DNA from: an uncultured Eubacteriales bacterium
GTDB taxonomy: Bacteria > Bacillota > Clostridia > Oscillospirales > CAG-382
Length of the DNA stretch: 63,955 nt
Assembly (NCBI GenBank): GCA_934444645.1
Contig: CAKSCV010000016.1
Span: 1-63,955, forward strand
Direction: 5' to 3'
The translations under genes were made by a program, and so were the position numbers. Positions 57,051 to 63,955 of this stretch are shown piece by piece; positions within the stretch are counted from its first letter, which is position 1; every line of letters starts with the position of its first letter. Below the pieces are notes generated by a model, which ran no database searches, was not told where the DNA came from, and saw only the letters and a program-made list of their open reading frames with translations.

Positions 57051-57056
57051 AATACC

Positions 57057-57659
57057 ATGAACATCGGACTTTTCGGCGGTTCGTTCAATCCGCCGCACAT
57101 GGGACATACCGCGCTTGCAGAGGAGTTTTACAGCGCCAGCTTTGCAGACCTTCTCATCGTCATGCCGTCGTTTATACCGCCGCATAAGGCCGCGTCCACC
57201 ATTCCGGCGGCTGACCGGCTCGCCATGACGCGGCTTGCCTTTCTGAAGCTCGGCGAAAAGGGCATCAACTACACCGTGAGCGACTATGAGATACGCCGCC
57301 GCGACACCAGCTACACGTTTGAGACCGTGCGGTATCTTTTGGCGCGCTATGCCGAAAAAACGCTTGCACTCTGCGTCGGCAGCGATATGTTTTTAAGCTT
57401 TGAGACCTGGAAAAACGCCGAAGAGCTGTTAAAATGCTGTCATCTGTACACCAAAGCCCGGCATTCCGGCGAAAAGGCGGCGCTTGAAGCGTATGCCGCC
57501 GTCTTGAAAGAAAAATACGGAACGGAATCGACGGTCATGGAAGGCACGGTCATCGATGTTTCCAGCACCGCACTGCGCACGCAGGAAAATGCAGCCGCAC
57601 AAACGCTTCTCGATCCGATTGTGCGCGCCTACGCAAAAAAACATGGATTGTATGTTTAA
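57057..57659 (+). CDS. nadD: Nicotinate-nucleotide adenylyltransferase
   Basis: A 200-residue nucleotidyltransferase that makes deamido-NAD from NaMN and ATP; its product is the substrate of nadE at 11413. The (T/H)xGH motif is in GLFGGSFNPPHMGHTAL and the SSTxxR motif in IDVSSTALRTQ. It starts 6 nt after yhbY and is followed by yqeK. Confidence 0.96.
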   Translation: MNIGLFGGSFNPPHMGHTALAEEFYSASFADLLIVMPSFIPPHKAASTIPAADRLAMTRLAFLKLGEKGINYTVSDYEIRRRDTSYTFETVRYLLARYAEKTLALCVGSDMFLSFETWKNAEELLKCCHLYTKARHSGEKAALEAYAAVLKEKYGTESTVMEGTVIDVSSTALRTQENAAAQTLLDPIVRAYAKKHGLYV

Positions 57660-57705
57660 AAAAGCAATTTTAAGAAAATATTAAGAAACGGGCGGACTTG
57701 ATTTT

Positions 57706-58380
57706 ATGTCTGATTTTACGGAAAATCCGGCAACACCGGAGCAAATCATGCGCATACGGAAGCGTCTTCCCTCGTTCATCGGCGAAAAACGGTTAAATCA
57801 CACTTTTTTTGTAGAAAAAGAGGTGATAGCTCTTGCCGAATCGCTCGAAATGGTGTATAATATAACTGACGCGCAGAAAAACGATCTGCGTGCGGCAGCT
57901 CTCGTGCACGATATTACCAAGGAGCAGCCGCTTGAAAAGCAGCTCGCACTGTGCGAAAAATACGGCATCGATCCCGGCAGCTATCCGTCCTGCGCCGTGC
58001 TGCACGGCCGGACGGCTGCCTGCCTTGCAAGAGAGCTTTTCGGCACGGACGACCTCGTTTTTTCGGCGGTCGACTGCCACACCACCGGCAAAGAAGCTAT
58101 GAGCGTCTTTGACAAGATTCTCTTTCTCGCCGATTATATCGAACCGTCCCGCACGCACGATTCCTGCAAAAAGGTGCGCGCCTTCTACTATGAGAGCCTG
58201 CAAAAACGCGGACAAGCCGCGGCCGGTGCGCTTTTGGACGAAGCCTGCCTTGCCTGCCTTGACGACACGCTCTCCTATCTTTTAGCAAAAGGGAACATTA
58301 TCGACCTCGAAACCGTCAAAGCAAGGAACAGCTTCCTTGCAAAGGGAACGCCGACAAGAAATGCCGACGCTCACGGCTAA
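57706..58380 (+). CDS. yqeK: Symmetrical Ap4A hydrolase YqeK, HD domain
   Basis: A 224-residue HD-domain hydrolase of Ap4A and related alarmones. The HD motif is RAAALVHDITKEQP; later ligands are in AVLHGRTAA and AVDCHTTGKEAMS, followed by KILFLADYIEPSR. This is the nadD-yqeK order typical of Bacillota. A ribosome site is not strong (CGGGCGGA); the start is set by the family's usual N-terminal length. Confidence 0.92.
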   Translation: MSDFTENPATPEQIMRIRKRLPSFIGEKRLNHTFFVEKEVIALAESLEMVYNITDAQKNDLRAAALVHDITKEQPLEKQLALCEKYGIDPGSYPSCAVLHGRTAACLARELFGTDDLVFSAVDCHTTGKEAMSVFDKILFLADYIEPSRTHDSCKKVRAFYYESLQKRGQAAAGALLDEACLACLDDTLSYLLAKGNIIDLETVKARNSFLAKGTPTRNADAHG

Positions 58381-58401
58381 CCAAAGAAAGGTTGAACGAC
58401 T

Positions 58402-60159
58402 ATGTCTGATAAAAAAAATAAATTCGAAAGCGGCTCGACCGAGGAATTCCGCGCCATCCGCATGAAGCGTCAAAAAGCGCACACTTCGGCGCATTCCGGC
58501 AAAAAAAAGAAGTCCGTCTGGAAAACAATTCTCCTCGTTCTCGTGATTCTTGTTGTTCTCGCGCTTCTTGCCGCAGGGCTCACGTTTGTGTACCACAAAT
58601 ACATATACAAGCCGGTCTCAAACGACGATTTCACACCCAAGCCCGACAACTCCGTGCTTGTGGACGACACCGGGAAGCCCGTGCCGCAAAGCACGCTTCG
58701 CGAAGGCCGCTATAATTTTCTTGCCGTCGGCTGCGACCGCAAGGAATGGCTGTCCGACGTGATCATGCTCGCCACCTATGACGTGGGCGAAAAATCCGTT
58801 TCCATCATGCAGATTCCGCGCGACACCTATGTCTCGGTCACCAAAAAGCTGATTTTGGACGACGACGGCTCGATCTCGGTCTCCAACTTCGACGGCAAGA
58901 GCGGCTACGGCTGCAAGATCAACGCCGTTCTCGGCCATGGCGGCAACTTTGCCGGAACGGAATTAAAACGCCTTGCCGACGCCGCCAAGGATAAGACAAA
59001 CACCGAAATCGACTCACTCTGCAAGGATTCCTTCCTCGATGTCGACCGCAAGACCCTCACGGCGTACATGAACGCCAAGGGCAGCGAAAAGAGCGATGCG
59101 GAATACAAGATCAAGTTGAAATTCGCCATCAAATATTTGAGCACCCTGCTCTACCGCTGCTACGGCTTTTCAGCCGATTTCTACGCCCAGGTCAACCTTG
59201 ACGGCTTTGTGGACATCGTGGACGCCATCGGCGGCGTGGACGTTTATGTTCAAAACGATATGGACTACGACGACCCGTACCAAGACCTGCACATCCACAT
59301 CAAGGCCGGCAACCGGCACCTGAACGGCAAGGACGCCGAAGGCTTCATCCGCTTCCGCTATGGCTATGCCGGCGCGGATATTGCCCGCATCGATGCGCAG
59401 AAGATCTTCATGACCGCCTTCATCAAAAAGCTCATGAGCATTGAGGGCGTGTCCAAGCTCAACGACCTCGTCAAAGAGGTGAACGCCAACTTAAATACCA
59501 ACGTTTCGCTTTCCGATGCGCTGTATTTTGCCACCAACGCGCTGGATCTGGATTTAACCAAGGTCGTCATGCTCACCATGCCCGGCACGCCTGCCTATAT
59601 CAACAGCGTGTCCTACTATTTGGTCAACAAGACCGCGCTCATGGAAAACATCAACACCTATTTGAATAAGTACAGCGAACCGCTCGACGAAAGCCGCTTC
59701 CTCGTGGTTCAGGGCACAAGCAAGGACACCAGCCGCGAACCGCTCACAGCGACCGATATCGAGGAAAAGCAGCCCGACCTCGGCTGGCTGCACAGCTCAA
59801 AAAAAACTGATGCCGGAAGCGAAAACACGGGCAGCACTTCCGGCACAAGCACTTCGACCGAACCGACCGATGCTTCCGAACCAACCGTGCCGGATGAGCC
59901 GAACCACGCCCAAGAGCAGACGGAGCCTACGGATAACACCTCCGCCGAGCCTCCCGTCGTAACACCTGCACAAAATCAGACAGGAAGCGTCGATTCAACG
60001 CCAAATCCGACCGAACAGACACCGGCTTCCCAAAAGCCGACCGTTTCCTCCGATGACACCGTGCCGGACAAAAGCACGGGAAACGCGGAAAACGAACCTG
60101 CCGGAAATCCGGTCATTTCGGATATGGACGACCTGCTAAGGGAATACCATGCCGCATAA
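58402..60159 (+). CDS. LytR-CpsA-Psr (LCP) family wall-polymer ligase
   Basis: A 585-residue membrane-anchored protein that transfers anionic or other glycopolymers to peptidoglycan. A short basic cytoplasmic part is followed by one membrane helix (ILLVLVILVVLALLAAGLTF, about 39-58). The LCP domain covers about 105-400 (FLAVGCDRKEWLSDVIMLAT, MQIPRDTYV, VDAIGGVDVYV, LNGKDAEGFIRFRYG, DIARIDAQK), with the polyprenyl-phosphate-binding Arg and Asp. An insert of about 50 residues lies near 165-215. The C-terminal 120 residues are a Thr/Ser/Pro/Glu-rich linker, probably extending through the wall. Confidence 0.93.
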   Translation: MSDKKNKFESGSTEEFRAIRMKRQKAHTSAHSGKKKKSVWKTILLVLVILVVLALLAAGLTFVYHKYIYKPVSNDDFTPKPDNSVLVDDTGKPVPQSTLREGRYNFLAVGCDRKEWLSDVIMLATYDVGEKSVSIMQIPRDTYVSVTKKLILDDDGSISVSNFDGKSGYGCKINAVLGHGGNFAGTELKRLADAAKDKTNTEIDSLCKDSFLDVDRKTLTAYMNAKGSEKSDAEYKIKLKFAIKYLSTLLYRCYGFSADFYAQVNLDGFVDIVDAIGGVDVYVQNDMDYDDPYQDLHIHIKAGNRHLNGKDAEGFIRFRYGYAGADIARIDAQKIFMTAFIKKLMSIEGVSKLNDLVKEVNANLNTNVSLSDALYFATNALDLDLTKVVMLTMPGTPAYINSVSYYLVNKTALMENINTYLNKYSEPLDESRFLVVQGTSKDTSREPLTATDIEEKQPDLGWLHSSKKTDAGSENTGSTSGTSTSTEPTDASEPTVPDEPNHAQEQTEPTDNTSAEPPVVTPAQNQTGSVDSTPNPTEQTPASQKPTVSSDDTVPDKSTGNAENEPAGNPVISDMDDLLREYHAA

Positions 60160-60195
60160 ACGCCCACATTCATTTTTCATATAAGGAGAACATCC

Positions 60196-60564
60196 ATGAC
60201 AAATACCGTTGATTCCAAGCAGCTTGCCGAGCATATCGCTTTGCTGCTTGACAAAAAGAAAGCGCACGACGTAAAGATCCTTCGCGTCACCGAAAAGACC
60301 GTCATCGCCGATTATTTCGTCATTGCCGGCGGCACCTCCTCCACCCAGGTCAAGGCACTTGCCGACGAGGTGGAATACCAGATAGGCGTAAATGACGGCA
60401 TAAAGCCGGTCAACGTCGAAGGACGCGGCACGGGCGGTTGGGTTTTGCTTGACTATGAAAACGTGCTCGTTCACGTTTTCGACCCTAAAATGCGCGAATT
60501 CTACAATCTCGAAAAGCTTTGGGCGGAATGCGAAGAGGTTTCGTTTGACAGAATCGAAGAATAA
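60196..60564 (+). CDS. rsfS: Ribosome silencing factor RsfS
   Basis: A 122-residue DUF143 protein that binds L14 and blocks subunit joining. KTVIADYFVIAGGTSSTQVK, GVNDGIKPVNVEGRGTGGWV and LLDYENVLVHVFDP are diagnostic. ATAAGGAGAAC precedes the ATG. The nadD-yqeK-(LCP)-rsfS order is common in Bacillota; leuS follows. Confidence 0.96.
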   Translation: MTNTVDSKQLAEHIALLLDKKKAHDVKILRVTEKTVIADYFVIAGGTSSTQVKALADEVEYQIGVNDGIKPVNVEGRGTGGWVLLDYENVLVHVFDPKMREFYNLEKLWAECEEVSFDRIEE

Positions 60565-60604
60565 GTTTTGTTTATTAAAATTTTAGATAAGGTTGACAGA
60601 CATC

Positions 60605-63016
60605 ATGAAGTACGAATTCAAGGAAATCGAAAAAAAATGGCAGGACGAATGGGAGTCTAACGGCGTTTTTCATGCAAAAAACGACTATTCCCTGCCCAAA
60701 TATTACGCGCTTGTGGAATTTCCGTATCCGTCCGGACAGGGCCTGCACGTCGGGCATCCGCGCTCGTATACCGCGCTCGATATCGTGGCGCGCAAAAAGC
60801 GTATGCAGGGCTACAACGTGCTGTACCCGATGGGATGGGACGCTTTCGGCCTTCCGACCGAAAACTTCGCCATCAAAACCGGCATCCATCCCAAAACCGT
60901 AACACACAACAACATTGCACGCTTCAAAAAGCAGCTCATGTCGCTCGGCCTTTCGTTTGATTGGTCGCGTGAGATCAACACCACCGACGAGAGCTACTAC
61001 AAGTGGACCCAGTGGATCTTCATTCAGCTCTTTAAGCACGGCCTTGCCTATAAGACCAAAATGGCGGTCAACTGGTGCACCTCCTGCAAATGCGTGCTTG
61101 CCAACGAGGAGGTCGTGAACGGCGTTTGCGAACGCTGCGGCAGCGAGGTCATCCGCCGCGAAAAAAGCCAGTGGATGCTTCGTATCACGTCCTATGCCCA
61201 ACGCCTCATCGACGACCTGTCGCTTGTCGATTTCATCGACCGCGTCAATATCCAGCAGAAAAACTGGATCGGCCGCTCCGAAGGCGCCGAGGTGGATTTC
61301 GCCACCACGGCCGGCGAAAGCTTGCGCGTCTACACCACCCGTCCCGATACGCTCTTCGGCGCAACCTACATGGTCATCGCGCCTGAGCACCCGTTCCTCG
61401 AAAAATATGCTTCCCAAATCAAAAATATCGACGAGGTCAATGCCTACAAGGCTGAAGCCGCCAAAAAGAGTGATTTTGACCGCACCGAGCTTGCCGACAA
61501 GAAGGAAAAAACCGGCGTGGAGCTTATCGGTGTGCGTGCGGTAAATCCCGTCAACGGCAAAGAAATCCCGATCTTCGTCTCGGATTACGTGCTTGTCACC
61601 TACGGCACGGGCGCAATTATGGCCGTTCCGGCACACGACACGCGCGACTGGGATTTTGCCAAAAAGTTCGGTCTTCCGATTGTCGAAGTTGTCGCCGGCG
61701 GCGACGTGCAGAACGAGGCCTTTACCGATGTGGCGACCGGCAAAATGGTCAATTCCGATTTCTTAAACGGGCTTGAAGTGTCCGACGCCAAGAAAAAAAT
61801 CATCGATTGGCTCACCGAAACCGGCAAGGGCGAACGCAAAGTCAACTTCAAGCTGCGCGACTGGGTCTTCTCGCGTCAGAGATACTGGGGCGAACCGATT
61901 CCGCTTGTCGAATGCGATAAGTGCGGCTGGGTTCCCGTTCCCGAAGACGAGCTGCCGCTCACGCTGCCCGAGGTCAAATCGTATGAACCCGGCACGGACG
62001 GCGAAAGTCCGCTTGCATCGCTGACCGATTGGATCGAATGCACTTGCCCGAAATGCGGCGGCAAGGCAAGACGCGAAACCGACACCATGCCGCAATGGGC
62101 CGGTTCGTCGTGGTATTTCTTACGCTATTGCGACCCGCACAACGATAAGGCACTCGCCTCCAAGGAAGCGCTCGACTATTGGATGCCGGTCGATTGGTAC
62201 AACGGCGGTATGGAGCACACCACGCTGCACCTCCTGTATTCGCGCTTTTGGGCAAAATTCCTATACGACATCGGCATTCTCTCCTGCCCCGAACCATATG
62301 CCAAACGCACCTCACACGGCATGATTTTGGGCGAGAACGGCGAAAAAATGTCCAAATCGCGCGGAAATGTCGTCAATCCTGATGATATCATCAGCGAGTA
62401 CGGTGCCGACACCATGCGTTTGTACGAAATGTTCATCGGCGATTTTGAAAAATCCGCTCCCTGGTCGAGCCAGAGCATCAAGGGCTGCAAACGCTTCTTG
62501 GAACGCTTTGCGGGTTTGACCGAGCTTGTCAAGGGCACAGGCGTTACGCCCGCGCTCGAAAGCTCCTTCCATAAGACCATCAAAAAGGTCACGGAAGACA
62601 TCGAAACGCTCAAAATGAACACGGCGATTGCCGCCATGATGTCGCTCATCAACGAAATCTATGACCACGGTTCGCTGACTGCCGACGAATTAAACGTCTT
62701 TATCCGCCTTGTCTGCCCGTTTGCGCCGCACCTTGCCGAAGAAATGTGGCACACATTCTGCGACGAGAAGTCGTTTGCCTCGCTTGCAAAATGGCCGGAA
62801 TACGACCCGGCAAAGACGGTGGATACGACCGTCGAGGTCGCCGTTCAGATTTCCGGCAAATTCAAAGGCACCATCATGCTTGCCGCCGGTTTGTCCAAGG
62901 AAGACGCCATTGCTGCCGTCAAGGCCGATGAACGCTTTGCAAAGCAGATCGAAGGCAAGACGATCGTCAAGGAAATCGCTGTGCCGGATAAGCTGGTCAA
63001 CTTGGTTGTTCGGTAA
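60605..63016 (+). CDS. leuS: Leucyl-tRNA synthetase
   Basis: An 803-residue class I synthetase. The HIGH motif is FPYPSGQGLHVGHPRSYTAL and the KMSKS motif NGEKMSKSRGNVVNPDD. The CP1 editing domain covers about 220-410 (VYTTRPDTLFGATYMVIAPE, GTGAIMAVPAHDTRDWDFAK). A Cys4 zinc site (CTSCKC, CERCG) lies near 160-185 and another pair of Cys2 near 440-490. No T-box leader precedes it. Start ATG 60605 is preferred; a TTG 12 nt upstream abuts AAGG. Confidence 0.97.
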   Translation: MKYEFKEIEKKWQDEWESNGVFHAKNDYSLPKYYALVEFPYPSGQGLHVGHPRSYTALDIVARKKRMQGYNVLYPMGWDAFGLPTENFAIKTGIHPKTVTHNNIARFKKQLMSLGLSFDWSREINTTDESYYKWTQWIFIQLFKHGLAYKTKMAVNWCTSCKCVLANEEVVNGVCERCGSEVIRREKSQWMLRITSYAQRLIDDLSLVDFIDRVNIQQKNWIGRSEGAEVDFATTAGESLRVYTTRPDTLFGATYMVIAPEHPFLEKYASQIKNIDEVNAYKAEAAKKSDFDRTELADKKEKTGVELIGVRAVNPVNGKEIPIFVSDYVLVTYGTGAIMAVPAHDTRDWDFAKKFGLPIVEVVAGGDVQNEAFTDVATGKMVNSDFLNGLEVSDAKKKIIDWLTETGKGERKVNFKLRDWVFSRQRYWGEPIPLVECDKCGWVPVPEDELPLTLPEVKSYEPGTDGESPLASLTDWIECTCPKCGGKARRETDTMPQWAGSSWYFLRYCDPHNDKALASKEALDYWMPVDWYNGGMEHTTLHLLYSRFWAKFLYDIGILSCPEPYAKRTSHGMILGENGEKMSKSRGNVVNPDDIISEYGADTMRLYEMFIGDFEKSAPWSSQSIKGCKRFLERFAGLTELVKGTGVTPALESSFHKTIKKVTEDIETLKMNTAIAAMMSLINEIYDHGSLTADELNVFIRLVCPFAPHLAEEMWHTFCDEKSFASLAKWPEYDPAKTVDTTVEVAVQISGKFKGTIMLAAGLSKEDAIAAVKADERFAKQIEGKTIVKEIAVPDKLVNLVVR

Positions 63017-63103
63017 TTCCGAAGCATCAGAGGCTTGAAAAACGGGATTCCGCGGATATTTTGCAAAATTAACAATTTGTTTATAATATTTTTCGGAATT
63101 CTC

Positions 63104-63133
63104 TTGACAGGATGCCTCTTTTTGAGGTATAAT
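63104..63133 (+). promoter_or_regulatory. Sigma-A promoter of rpsU
   Basis: TTGACA (63104-63109), 18-nt spacer, TATAAT (63128-63133). The leader is about 45 nt with GGAGGGAGGGG before the ATG. Confidence 0.85.
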
Positions 63134-63184
63134 ATGGTGTGGTATAAAAAATCTCTTTGTCACAAGCGGAGGGAGGGGAAATAG

Positions 63185-63361
63185 ATGGCAGAAATTAAGA
63201 TCAAGGATAATGAATCGCTTGACAGTGCGCTCCGCAGATTCAAAAGACAGTGCGCAAAAAGTGGTGTTCTCACCGAGCTTCGCAAGAGAGAGCATTACGA
63301 GAAACCCAGCGTAAAGCGTAAGAAGAAATCCGAGGCAGCCCGTAAGCGCAAGTTTAAGTAA
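63185..63361 (+). CDS. rpsU: 30S ribosomal protein S21
   Basis: A 58-residue ribosomal protein: IKIKDNESLDSALRRFKRQC, SGVLTELRKREHYEKPSVKR and a Lys/Arg-rich end KRKFK. This is the standard S21 of Bacillota. GGAGGGAGGGG precedes the ATG at 63185. It has its own promoter and terminator and so is monocistronic. Confidence 0.97.
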   Translation: MAEIKIKDNESLDSALRRFKRQCAKSGVLTELRKREHYEKPSVKRKKKSEAARKRKFK

Positions 63362-63422
63362 GCTTTGGCTTAGCGGCAAAACTCCGATTTTCCGGGGGTT
63401 CATGCAGTAAAATGCAAACATT

Positions 63423-63456
63423 AAGAGCTGATGCAATGTGCATCGGCTCTTTTTTG
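63423..63456 (+). terminator. Intrinsic terminator after rpsU
   Basis: 13-bp stem AAGAGCTGATGCA/TGCATCGGCTCTT (one wobble) with a 3-nt loop, followed by TTTTTT. Confidence 0.9.
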
Positions 63457-63462
63457 TCGGCT

Positions 63463-63955
63463 TTCCGCCGGGGAAACAGCCGCCGAGGGCGGCTAAATGC
63501 ACACGGAGTGTGCCGTCCCGGCAGGGACAAAACTTTCCGAAAGGAAAGTTTCAAAAGGATTTAATTGGGCTTGTGCGGATTTGTTTCTTGTGTGCGCTGA
63601 TTCGAGGTTTGGAAAACCTCGGAGCTCCCTTGAAAGGTTTTAATTGTTGCGGTGCGAAGATGTCACTGCGGTGGGCTGAATCGAGGTTTGCGGAACCTCA
63701 ATACTTCCTGCGAGGGAGAACGGATTGTCACTTTTTGCATCGTGCAAAAAGTAACCAAAAAGCACGCGGGACTCCGTCCTGCGACCTCGATTCAAATCGC
63801 CGGTCGATACGGTGTTTTTGCGAAAGTGACCGGCGTTCATCAGGTAACCGGCAACGCAAAAAACAGCAGTTTTCCGGATATCGCCGGCAATGATTTGAAT
63901 CGGTGCGACGCTCCGGCTTTACAGCACAAAATTAGAGCGAAGAGCAAAAGAACAG
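63463..63955 (-). repeat. Modular repeat cluster, right edge (inverted relative to left)
   Basis: No gene is visible after rpsU. 63463-63527 is an inverted copy of the GC-rich 73-bp unit (1741-2005). 63529-63551 is a 9-bp hairpin, AAACTTTCC/GGAAAGTTT. CGAGGTTTGGAAAACCTCG-type hairpins lie at about 63602 and 63683. 63700-63905 is an inverted copy of 1204-1410, including GGGAGAACGGATTGTCAC and AAAGCACGCGGGACTCCGTC. The block reaches the window edge. Confidence 0.8.

Noticed and set aside
60565..60604. T-box leader before leuS
   Set aside because: Only 40 nt separate rsfS from leuS, too little for a T-box or attenuator.
1..63955. tRNA, rRNA or insertion-sequence genes
   Set aside because: No stretch folded by eye into a tRNA cloverleaf, no rRNA sequence was recognised and no transposase motif was found in any frame.

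Overview
The window is a 64-kb piece of a chromosome from a Clostridia-like Bacillota, most likely Oscillospirales/Ruminococcaceae-like. The grounds are gene content and order (cmk-plsC-ispH-rpsA; plsX-rnc-radical SAM-smc-ftsY; nadD-yqeK-LCP-rsfS-leuS), many TTG/GTG starts behind strong Shine-Dalgarno sites, the MEP isoprenoid pathway, KtrAB-type potassium uptake, c-di-AMP phosphodiesterase GdpP, and endospore genes (a 25-residue SpoVM-like peptide directly upstream of a SPOCS/LysM SipL-like protein). The taxon is an inference. I see no phage, transposase, CRISPR array, rRNA or tRNA gene.

Layout. 1-2005 holds no gene; it is a dense mosaic of modular, hairpin-rich intergenic repeats, and related modules return in inverted orientation at the right edge (63463-63955). 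2006-5075: a ROK sugar kinase (minus), then a small sporulation cluster (49-aa membrane peptide, spoVM-like, sipL-like). 5219-9238: yybS-gdpP-parA. 9301-22522: a secreted WG-repeat/stalk protein, trmB-nadE, a DUF378 protein, dnaA-ygiQ (no dnaN nearby), a second secreted stalk protein, an acyltransferase-3 protein and an Mrp/NBP35 ATPase. 22597-25834: a divergent GH89-like glycosidase/AraC regulator pair. 25887-34100 (all minus): CD1247-like protein, efp, an endonuclease IV-like TIM barrel, yqeG, and rpiR-(HI0933/BaiN-like)-cmk-plsC-ispH-rpsA. 34445-41453 (all minus): FAD oxidoreductase, lepB, rplS, an acyl-CoA synthetase preceded by an attenuator, rsuA-type pseudouridine synthase, ispF and ispD. 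41944-63361 (all plus): trkH-ktrA-trmH-dprA-topA, then a long housekeeping run from plsX to leuS, and rpsU, a 58-aa gene.

Most notable result: upstream of the acyl-CoA synthetase on the minus strand there is an extended -10 promoter, a 25-codon leader ORF with a Shine-Dalgarno site and five consecutive Tyr codons, a ladder of mutually exclusive hairpins, and an intrinsic terminator. The pairing logic predicts read-through only when ribosomes stall at the Tyr codons. A Tyr-tRNA-sensing attenuator in front of an acyl-CoA ligase is unexpected. One testable idea is that the ligase activates an arylacetate for reductive carboxylation to tyrosine.

Other points of interest: ispH and rpsA lie in the same frame separated by two consecutive TGA codons (they are fused in other clostridia); repeat modules that recur in inverted orientation, including short TTGAAA heptad runs bracketing trkH; and consensus sigma-A promoters diverging from the dnaA/stalk-protein intergenic region.
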